Below, piece after piece: positions 25,201-31,687 of a stretch of DNA of 46,821 nt. The position numbers and the translations under genes were made by a program. The DNA comes from Rikenellaceae bacterium. GTDB taxonomy: Bacteria; Bacteroidota; Bacteroidia; Bacteroidales; Rikenellaceae. The notes beneath the pieces are model-generated. The model made no database searches. It was given only the letters and a program-made list of their open reading frames with translations, and was not told the origin of the DNA. Position 1 is the stretch's first letter. Every line of letters begins with the position of its first letter. The stretch is from the NCBI GenBank assembly GCA_030529085.1, contig JAUMXM010000008.1, forward strand, positions 8,347-55,167. The letters are read 5' to 3'.

Positions 25201-25583
25201 CGGTAGGTGGGGAAGAGGATCTCGGGGTCGCTCCAGGTGTAACCGTCGGCCGAGCTCTGGAGCATGGTCATCGAGGGGGGTACATGCTCATCGACCGGGT
25301 CGCAGAGGTAGTGCATATAGAACTTGCCGCGCCAGTAGGCCAGGAACGACTGGTGGTTGTAGGTCCAGCCGTTGCCGTTGGTGGCGTAGGGCAGCTTGCG
25401 GTTGGCGCGCATCGTCTGGATGTTGTGCACACCCACCACGGGCGAAAGACCGCCGTCGTGCAGGTTGGGGTTCGAGAGCTCGCTGCCCGTGTAATGGACG
25501 CGGTCGCTCTCCTGGGCTGCAACCGAGAGCGAGACGACAAGAGCTGCCGCCACGAGGGTCGCTGTTTTGAGGAATTTGGTCAT
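22269..25583 (-). CDS. Two-module GH143-GH142-type enzyme for RG-II side chain D (BT1020-like)
   Basis: 1104-residue exported protein (signal 1-23, SLSVAAQ). Residues about 25-430 form a sialidase-like propeller (SADGYTWSDPEIL, SSDGGNTWAEPI, SLSKDGLEYTTL), followed by a beta-sandwich (about 440-620). From about 640 there is an (alpha/alpha)6 barrel of the MGH1-like glycosidase group (WWSLRKHIKE, WNPWSVYHRYLVNMDEAY, RPSINSYMYGNAKAM, CEWDGAIWPFASAQTL). This order, length and style match BT1020, where the GH143 module hydrolyses the Dha linkage and the GH142 module removes beta-L-arabinofuranose, so one protein dismantles side chain D. Assignment is by recall of that family, not alignment. First gene of the minus arm. 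Confidence 0.8.
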   Translation of the reverse strand: MTKFLKTATLVAAALVVSLSVAAQESDRVHYTGSELSNPNLHDGGLSPVVGVHNIQTMRANRKLPYATNGNGWTYNHQSFLAYWRGKFYMHYLCDPVDEHVPPSMTMLQSSADGYTWSDPEILFPTYRIPDGFTKDGTVVAKDMDAIMHQRVGFYVSKGDRLLAIGNYGISLFPKDDPNDGNGIGRVVREIYEDGSFGPIYFIYFNHAFNEKNAAYPYYTRSKDKGFREACEEILASPLQRMGWVEEADRDEELIPLNKPYKAFCYYTLEDGRKVALWKHALTSISSDGGNTWAEPIARAKGFVNSNAKIWGQRLSDGTYATVYNPSEFRWPLAISLSKDGLEYTTLNLIYGEVPPMRYAGQYKSYGPQYVRGIQEGNGTPEDGDLWLTYSVNKEDMWVSRVPVPVQQHATAHADEDFAKFEKLSDLTMWNLYSGVWAPVTLEGKWLTLKDKDPFFDAKVERKIPASRELTVEFDLQAEQNDKGHLEIEFIDSEGTACARIDLTDQGEMRSKGGARYGRVTMYEPGKSYRVKVVITCENRNSVVYIDGKKTTTRMLYAPVESIERVVFRTGERRHHPTVDTWADRYDDLPNCNGMDEEAIFRIGNFRTSSADVNSTAAVLDYADFAHYAELFNASEDENIAQAIPNSESSAWMEKNIPLFECPQHNFEEMFYFRWWSLRKHIKETPVGYGMTEFLVQRSYSDKYNLIACAIGHHIHESRWLHNDDYLNQIIHTWYRGNEGKVMAKMNKFSSWNPWSVYHRYLVNMDEAYVKDLYADLKAEYAYWEDTHRLPDGLYWQEDVKDGMEESISGGRKKQFARPSINSYMYGNAKAMVEMARLVGNESDAAMYEKKAEEIKDLVYGKLWNEERDFFETRRADTLCCAREAIGYIPWYFNLPEKQHEKAWLQINDEGGFLSPYGLTTAERRHPEFRTRGVGRCEWDGAIWPFASAQTLTALANYLNTDSTPIVNKEDYFRQMELYVESCYHRGRPYIGEYLDEVTGYWLKGDQERARYYNHSTFNDLMITGLMGLRPRADRTLEINPLVPAAEWDWFCLDNVRYHNHIITILWDRHGDKYHQGKGLTILVDGKKVANQPELGRIVCENVL

Positions 25584-25883
25584 AATAAGTTGGTTTTTGT
25601 TATATTTGTTTTTGCTTTTTTTTGGTGGTGTTGTTTAGCCCCTTTTCGGGCCCCTTGTTGTGTCGAAAAAGTCCCCCTAATTCCTTTTTTTTGCTCCCGA
25701 AAAGCTTCTGAAAAAGTAGGGCCACATTTGCCCAATTTCAACATCAGACGAAATTACGCATAAAAGATGAATTTAGCTATAAAATATTGCCATTTTTTTT
25801 ACCCTTTTTGGGAAAAAGGACAAAATATTAAAAAATAACCCGTATATTTGTTAGTAAGAATAACTATTTACACAAAAGAACCT
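25584..25883. promoter_or_regulatory. Divergent control region between the two arms of the pectin locus
   Basis: AT-rich 300-base spacer without a gene. For the plus arm, TATATTTG at 25843-25850 is a good -7 box 33 bases before the start codon, but no TTTG stands at the right distance upstream, so an activator may be needed. For the minus arm the best candidate is TTG (25741-25739), 20 bases, TACTTTTT (25718-25711), which is weak and would give a 5' leader of about 120 bases. A small GCCC-GGGC inverted repeat lies at 25638-25651. No operator could be identified. Confidence 0.5.
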
Positions 25884-27992
25884 ATGATAAAACGAATTTT
25901 TGGATTTTTGGCGACAGGCCTTCTCGTGCTTGGTGCCACTTCGGTCAGCGCCCAGGATGCCGCTACGGCGGGTCTGATGGATGCCCGTCAAAGTAAGTAT
26001 GCCAAGATGGCCAATGTCCCCCTGGGAGCAGTCCGCTGGACGGGCGGTTTCTGGGGCGAGCGCTTCGAGGTTTATAGCAAGACCTCGGTGCAGCACATGT
26101 GGGATATTTGGCAGGCTCCCGAGATCTCGCACGGCTTCCGCAACTTCGAGATTGCAGCCGGTACTTGCGAGGGTGTACACTCGGGTCCCCCGTTCCACGA
26201 CGGCGATATGTACAAGTGGATGGAGGGTGTTGCCGCGGTCTATGCCATCACGAAGGATCCCGAGTTGGACAAAATCATGGATACCTTCATTGCGCAGGTG
26301 GTCAAGGCACAGCGCGAGGATGGCTACATCCACACCCCCGTTATCATCGACGAACGCAACAAGGGCATCGACACCCACAAGCAGGCTCCCAAAGAGCAGC
26401 AGGCCATCGGTACGAAGGTGGGCGGTGCTGACGAGAAGGGCGCCTTTGCCAACCGTCTGAACTTCGAGACCTACAACCTGGGTCACCTGATGACGGCCGG
26501 TATCACCCACTACCGCGCAACGGGTAAGCGCACCCTCTTCGAGGCTGCGATCAAGGCCACCGACTTCCTCTGCCACTTCTACGAGACCGCCTCGGCCGAG
26601 CTGGCGCGCAACGCCATCTGCCCCTCGCACTATATGGGTGTGACGGAGATGTACCGCGCTACGGGCAACCCCCGCTACCTGGCTCTGGCCAAGAACCTGA
26701 TCGATATTCGCGGTATGGTCGAGAATGGTACCGACGACAACCAGGACCGTGTTCCCTTCCGTGAGCAGTACAACGCCATGGGTCACTCGGTGCGTGCAAA
26801 CTACCTCTATGCCGGTGTGGCCGATGTCTATGCCGAGACGGGTGAGGAGCAGCTGATGAAGAACCTGACCTCGATTTGGAAGGATATCGTGACCCGCAAG
26901 ATGTATGTGACGGGTGCTTGCGGTGCCCTCTACGACGGCACCTCGCCCGACGGTACGGTCTACGATCCCGATCTGATTCAGAAGGTGCACCAGAGCTACG
27001 GCCGCCCCTATCAGCTGCCGCAGTCGACCGCCCACAACGAGACTTGTGCCAACATCGGTAACATGCTCTTCAACTGGCGTATGCTGCACTCGACGGGTGA
27101 TGCCAAGTATGCCGAGATTGTCGAGATGGCCCTCTACAACAGTGTCTTGAGTGGTGTGAGCCTCGATGGTAAGCACTACTTCTACACCAACCCCCTGCGT
27201 CTGAGCCACGACCTGCCCTACACGCTGCGTTGGTCGAAGATCCGCGAGGAGTACATCTCGCTCTGCAACTGCTGCCCCCCGAACACGCTCCGCACGATCT
27301 GCGAGGCGCAGAACTACGCCTACACGATGTCGGATGACGCCCTGTGGTGCAACCTCTACGGCGAGAGCGAGCTGACGACGACCTATGCCGGTAAGCCCTT
27401 CGTGGTGAAGCAGTTCACAGGTTATCCCTACGACGGCAAGATCCGCCTCGAGGTGGCCGAGATTGCCAAGAAGAGCGCCATGAAGCTCTACCTGCGCATC
27501 CCTGAGTGGTGCGACAAGGCGACCGTGACGGTCAATGGCAAGGCGGTCGATGTGGCTACGAAGGCCAACACCTATGCCTGCATCGAGCGCACCTGGAAGA
27601 AGGGAGACGAGGTGGTGCTCGACCTCGAGATGCGCGTCAAGCTCCTCGAGTCGAATCCGCTGGTGGAGGAGACCCGCAACGAGACCGTCGTGAAGCGCGG
27701 TCCGCTGGTATACTGCCTCGAGAGCTGCGACATCGAGGGTGGCAAGAAGATCGACAACGTGCTGATCCCGAGCGATATCGAGTTCGAGGCTGTCCCCTAT
27801 GAGATTGCCGGCTCGAAGATGGTTGCCCTGGAGGGTACGGCCCGCCTGATCAACGACGATTCGTGGAAAGATACCCTCTATCGTGAGGTAGGCAAGGCCG
27901 ATGGCGAGGTGAAGATTCGCCTGATTCCCTACTTCGCGTGGGGTAACCGCGACCATGCCGAGATGACGGTGTGGATGCCCCTGGCACGTTAG
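25884..27992 (+). CDS. GH127-family glycosidase, probable aceric acid hydrolase or beta-L-arabinofuranosidase
   Basis: 702-residue exported protein (signal 1-24, SVSAQ). It is a GH127 (alpha/alpha)6 barrel opening VRWTGGFWGERFE. The zinc-cysteine site typical of the family is present: Glu386-x-Cys388 in NETCANIGN and Cys463-Cys464 in CNCCPPN, Cys being the nucleophile in characterised members. Within RG-II loci a GH127 (BT1003) was shown to act on aceric acid in side chain B, while other GH127 enzymes cut beta-L-arabinofuranosides; sequence alone cannot choose, context favours aceric acid. The ATG at 25884 gives the signal peptide; a TTG further upstream lies inside the -7 box. First gene of the plus arm, followed by a 172-base spacer. 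Confidence 0.85.
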   Translation: MIKRIFGFLATGLLVLGATSVSAQDAATAGLMDARQSKYAKMANVPLGAVRWTGGFWGERFEVYSKTSVQHMWDIWQAPEISHGFRNFEIAAGTCEGVHSGPPFHDGDMYKWMEGVAAVYAITKDPELDKIMDTFIAQVVKAQREDGYIHTPVIIDERNKGIDTHKQAPKEQQAIGTKVGGADEKGAFANRLNFETYNLGHLMTAGITHYRATGKRTLFEAAIKATDFLCHFYETASAELARNAICPSHYMGVTEMYRATGNPRYLALAKNLIDIRGMVENGTDDNQDRVPFREQYNAMGHSVRANYLYAGVADVYAETGEEQLMKNLTSIWKDIVTRKMYVTGACGALYDGTSPDGTVYDPDLIQKVHQSYGRPYQLPQSTAHNETCANIGNMLFNWRMLHSTGDAKYAEIVEMALYNSVLSGVSLDGKHYFYTNPLRLSHDLPYTLRWSKIREEYISLCNCCPPNTLRTICEAQNYAYTMSDDALWCNLYGESELTTTYAGKPFVVKQFTGYPYDGKIRLEVAEIAKKSAMKLYLRIPEWCDKATVTVNGKAVDVATKANTYACIERTWKKGDEVVLDLEMRVKLLESNPLVEETRNETVVKRGPLVYCLESCDIEGGKKIDNVLIPSDIEFEAVPYEIAGSKMVALEGTARLINDDSWKDTLYREVGKADGEVKIRLIPYFAWGNRDHAEMTVWMPLAR

Positions 27993-28020
27993 TCGCGCCC
28001 CCTGTCGCGAGGCGCATGTG

Positions 28021-28103
28021 CCGCTCAAGCAAAGCCTCGGAGTCTGCTTCGTATCGCATCGGTACGGGAGGACTCCGAGGCTTCGCGAGCCTAAAACGAG
28101 CGG
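28021..28103 (+). repeat. Large nested hairpin between the GH127 and MFS genes
   Basis: AAGCCTCGGAGTC (28032-28044) is perfectly complementary to GACTCCGAGGCTT (28071-28083). Inside its loop GTATCG/CGGTAC (28051-28056 and 28060-28065) can pair again with one G-U, and outside it CCGCTC (28021-28026) matches GAGCGG (28098-28103). There is no T-run, so a simple terminator is unlikely. It could stabilise or process the mRNA between cistrons or be a repetitive element. Confidence 0.75.
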
Positions 28104-28164
28104 GTTGCGAAGAGCCTTGCGATGCCCTGGAATGAAAATCTAAAATACTAAAACTTAAATACTT

Positions 28165-29520
28165 ATGGCAAAAGAAAAAAACAGCCTGAAAAGTACGCTG
28201 GCTGTATCTTTGACAAACTACCTCGATGCAGGTGCCATTGTTGCCGGTGCCAGCGGTCTCTCGCTTTGGCAGTCCTATCTTGGTCTTTCGGAGGGTCACC
28301 TCGGTTGGCTCAATGCGATCTCGGCTAACTGCCTTGGTGCCGCTATCGGTGCCATTATCGGCGGTTTCCTGGCCGATAAGTATGGTCGCAAGGCGATCTA
28401 CACCTACAACATGCTGGTCTATATGGTCGGCGTGGCACTCATCATGTGCTCGGTGAACTTCGCGATGTTGCTCTTCGGTTTCCTGGTGACGGGTATCTCG
28501 GTCGGCGTGGGTGTTCCCGCCTCGTGGACCTACATTTCGGAGAACTCGGAGGTGGGCAACCGTGGTCGTAACATCGGTATCTCGCAGATGGCCTGGGGTA
28601 TCGGCCCGCTCGTAATTCTGTTGCTGGGTACGATTCTGGCTCCCCCGACGGGTGGCGCAGCCGGTGTGGCCTATCCGCTGGTGGAGACGATCGCCTCGTG
28701 GTTTGGTGTCGAGGGTGCTGCTATGCACGTCTTCTCGAGTCGTCTGGTCTTCCTCTCGCTCTTTGTGGTGGCCTTCATTGCCTGGAACCTGCAGCGTCGC
28801 CTCGACGAGTCGGCCGAGTGGCAGGCAGCCAAAGAGGAGGCTTCGAAGGCTCCTACGACGGGTGGTGTCTTTGCATCGTTCGGTAAGCTCTTTACCAACA
28901 AGACCAACATCATCACGATGCTCTTCCTGGCCGGTATGTACCTGACCTGGAACCTTGTATGCTCGGTGATGGGCTTCTTCCAGCCCCACATCTACGAGAC
29001 GGCCGGCGGCCTCTCGAACGAGTATGCCAATATGCTTGCTGCGGGTCAGTGGGTGATTATCATCATCACCACCTTCATCTTCTCGCTCATCGTCGATAAG
29101 GTGAATCAGCGTTGGCTCTACGCCCTGGGTGTGAGCTTCGGTGTCTTGGCCTGGGTGATTGTCGTGGTGATCGGCATCGGCAGTATGAGCGGTCTGCTCT
29201 TCTTTACGCTGCTGTGGGCCCTGCAGGCCGGTATTTCGGTGCAGTCGTTCTACGCCTTGTGGGCTTCGGAGCTCTTCCCCGCGAAGTATCGCGCCGCCGC
29301 ACAGGGTGTGATGTTCTTCATCGTGCGCGGCCTCTCGGCTGTTTGGGGCCTGGTCTTCGTCTATATCTACGGCGAGAACGGCGAGGGCTTCACACTGGCC
29401 GGTACGATTATGATGTGCTTCTTCATTATTTCGCTCCTCATCGGTACGATTTGGGCCCCCGTGACCCGTGGTAAGAGTCTGGAGCAGATTACCCGTGAAC
29501 GTTATGGCGATGACTTCTAA
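28165..29520 (+). CDS. MFS sugar transporter
   Basis: 451-residue inner-membrane carrier of the major facilitator superfamily with twelve predicted helices. The loop-2/3 motif is GGFLADKYGRKAIY (about 67-80), and the middle cytoplasmic loop is ESAEWQAAKEEASKA. The RLDES-A region after helix 6 and ASELFPAKYRAAAQG after helix 10 are typical of sugar-porter-like members. Substrate cannot be read from sequence; its neighbours suggest a sugar or small oligosaccharide released from RG-II, such as a rhamnoside. Its 3' end overlaps the next gene (cytoplasmic GH78), which suggests translational coupling and shared substrate. Confidence 0.85.
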   Translation: MAKEKNSLKSTLAVSLTNYLDAGAIVAGASGLSLWQSYLGLSEGHLGWLNAISANCLGAAIGAIIGGFLADKYGRKAIYTYNMLVYMVGVALIMCSVNFAMLLFGFLVTGISVGVGVPASWTYISENSEVGNRGRNIGISQMAWGIGPLVILLLGTILAPPTGGAAGVAYPLVETIASWFGVEGAAMHVFSSRLVFLSLFVVAFIAWNLQRRLDESAEWQAAKEEASKAPTTGGVFASFGKLFTNKTNIITMLFLAGMYLTWNLVCSVMGFFQPHIYETAGGLSNEYANMLAAGQWVIIIITTFIFSLIVDKVNQRWLYALGVSFGVLAWVIVVVIGIGSMSGLLFFTLLWALQAGISVQSFYALWASELFPAKYRAAAQGVMFFIVRGLSAVWGLVFVYIYGENGEGFTLAGTIMMCFFIISLLIGTIWAPVTRGKSLEQITRERYGDDF

Positions 29521-31642
29521 AGCAACTTGGATTTGGTACCCGGGCGACTATGAGATTTGGCTCGGAAACAAGATGAATAACCGCCGCACGGAGCGCGGTG
29601 CCTTCTTCCCGCCCTTCTGGAAGACCGACAGCCACTATGTGACCGTCGAGTTCTCGACCGTGGTCGAGCTGGCCGAGGAGGAGGAGATTACGATTGCCGC
29701 CGAGGGTATCTTCAACATCAAACTCGATGGCAAGCTCCAGTTCGGTATGCCTGCGACCTTCCTCCTTCCGGCAGGTCGCCACAACCTCAATATCAAGGTC
29801 TGGAACCAGATGACACCCCCGGCACTCTTTGTCGAGGGTAAGACGATCAAGAGCTCCTCGGCCTGGCGTGTGACGTTCGAGGACCTGGAGTGGATCGACG
29901 AGAGCGGCAAGGCGAGCGACACCTCGGCTACGGTCTATCAGGCTGCCGGCTGCTGGAACTTCGGTCGTGAGGAGCGACCCTCGGCCTACAAACTCTGTCG
30001 CGAGGCGCTGCCCGCCGTGGCTTGCAGCGCGCAACAGGAGGGCAAGCTCTACGACTTTGGCCGCGAGACCTTCGGTTACCTCGTGTTGGAGGGCGCGAAG
30101 GGCAACGGCGAGGTGAAGATCTTCTACGGCGAGAGCCCCGAGGAGGCGATGGATAAGGCCTTCTGCGAGACCCTCGACCGCATTGCCGTCAACGAGGCCG
30201 GCTTCACGGACCTGGCTACGGGTGCCGTTGTGGCGGCTTCGGAGCGCTATGTGCTCGACAACAGCAAGGCCTTCCGCTATGTCTATGTGGAGTGCGAGGG
30301 CGTTACGCTCGAGGGGGTTTCGATGGAGTATGAGTATGCCCCCGTCAGCTATCGCGGCTCGTTCCGCTCGAACGACGAGGAGCTGAATCGCATCTGGGAG
30401 ATTGGTGCCTATACGATGCACCTCACCACGCGCGAGTTCTTCATCGACGGCATCAAGCGCGACCGTTGGGTCTGGAGCGGCGATGCTGTGCAGAGCTACC
30501 TGATGAACTACTACCTCTTCTTCGATTCGGAGTGCGTGAAGCGCACGACGTGGCTGCTGCGCGGCAAGGATCCCGTGACGGCCCACACGAATACGATCAT
30601 GGACTACACCTTCTATTGGTTCATCGGTATCTACGACTACTATATGTACACGGGCGATCGCCTCTTTGTTGAGCAGATCTACCCCCGTATGCAGACGATG
30701 ATGGCCTTCGTTGAGGGTCGTGCTAACGAGCGCGGCATGGTCGAGGGTCAGACGGGCGACTGGGTCTTTGTCGATTGGGCCGACGGCTACCTCGACAAGA
30801 AGGGCGAGTTGGCCATCGAGCAGGTGTTGCTCTGCAAGAGCCTCGAGACGATGGCACTCTGCGCCGAACTGGTGGGCAACGAGGCCGACCGTGCGAAGTA
30901 TGCCGAACGTGCCGCCACGCTGCGTGCCCTGCTGCTGCCCACCTTCTGGAACGAGACGAAGCAGGCGCTGGTCCACAACTGTGTCGAGGGCAAGCAGTCG
31001 GAGGCGGTGACTCGCTATGCCAATATGTTTGCCACCTTCTTCGGCTACCTCAGCCCCGCCCAGCAGCAACAGATCAAACACTCGGTGCTGCTCAACGACG
31101 AGGTGCTGAAGATTACGACCCCCTACATGCGCTTCTACGAGCTCGAGGCACTCTGCGTGCTGGGTGAGCAGGAGGCCGTGATGGGCGAGATGAAGGATTA
31201 CTGGGGCGGTATGCTCCGCGAGGGTGCCACCTCCTTCTGGGAGAAGTACAACCCCTCGGAGAGCGGTACGCAGCACCTGGCCATGTATGGTCGCCCCTAC
31301 GGCAAGAGCCTCTGCCACGCCTGGGGCGCCTCGCCGATCTACCTCTTGGGTCGCTACTACCTCGGCGTGAAGCCCACCAAGCCGGGCTATGCCGAGTTTG
31401 AGATTCGTCCCACGCTGGGTGGCCTGGAGTGGATGGAGGGTACGATTCCCACCCCCGACGGCGAGATTCGCGTGAAGATGAACAGCGAGCAGATCGAGGT
31501 CGAGGCTACGGCCGGCTGCGGTTGGCTCTATCTGGCAACAGGGCAGACCCCGAGTGCCTCTGTGGGCACGTTCGAGTCGGTGGGCGAGGGCGAGTATCGT
31601 CTGCGCATCGAGGCCGGCAAGGCTGTGACAATTTGCTACTAA
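29504..31642 (+). CDS. Cytoplasmic GH78 alpha-L-rhamnosidase
   Basis: About 712 residues, with no signal peptide or lipobox: the protein begins MAMTSKATWIWYPGDYE. A shortened GH78: a beta-sandwich (to about 290) and an (alpha/alpha)6 barrel with FIDGIKRDRWVWSGDAVQ (Asp320, Asp327 counted from 29504) and TSFWEKYNPSESGTQH later, ending in the C-terminal beta-domain. It overlaps the MFS gene by 17 bases (or 11 if the ATG at 29510 is used). In-frame codons further upstream lie deeper in the MFS gene and are less likely starts. I infer that it hydrolyses a rhamnose-containing product imported by the neighbouring carrier. The acid motif RDRWVWSGD differs from that of the other two GH78 proteins here. 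Confidence 0.87.
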   Translation: MAMTSKATWIWYPGDYEIWLGNKMNNRRTERGAFFPPFWKTDSHYVTVEFSTVVELAEEEEITIAAEGIFNIKLDGKLQFGMPATFLLPAGRHNLNIKVWNQMTPPALFVEGKTIKSSSAWRVTFEDLEWIDESGKASDTSATVYQAAGCWNFGREERPSAYKLCREALPAVACSAQQEGKLYDFGRETFGYLVLEGAKGNGEVKIFYGESPEEAMDKAFCETLDRIAVNEAGFTDLATGAVVAASERYVLDNSKAFRYVYVECEGVTLEGVSMEYEYAPVSYRGSFRSNDEELNRIWEIGAYTMHLTTREFFIDGIKRDRWVWSGDAVQSYLMNYYLFFDSECVKRTTWLLRGKDPVTAHTNTIMDYTFYWFIGIYDYYMYTGDRLFVEQIYPRMQTMMAFVEGRANERGMVEGQTGDWVFVDWADGYLDKKGELAIEQVLLCKSLETMALCAELVGNEADRAKYAERAATLRALLLPTFWNETKQALVHNCVEGKQSEAVTRYANMFATFFGYLSPAQQQQIKHSVLLNDEVLKITTPYMRFYELEALCVLGEQEAVMGEMKDYWGGMLREGATSFWEKYNPSESGTQHLAMYGRPYGKSLCHAWGASPIYLLGRYYLGVKPTKPGYAEFEIRPTLGGLEWMEGTIPTPDGEIRVKMNSEQIEVEATAGCGWLYLATGQTPSASVGTFESVGEGEYRLRIEAGKAVTICY

Positions 31643-31687
31643 ATCAAAAAGGAAACCCCTACAAAAAACAACCCCCAAACTAAACCT

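Noticed and set aside
28021-28103. Hairpin read as a rho-independent terminator
   Set aside because: No T-run follows on either strand.
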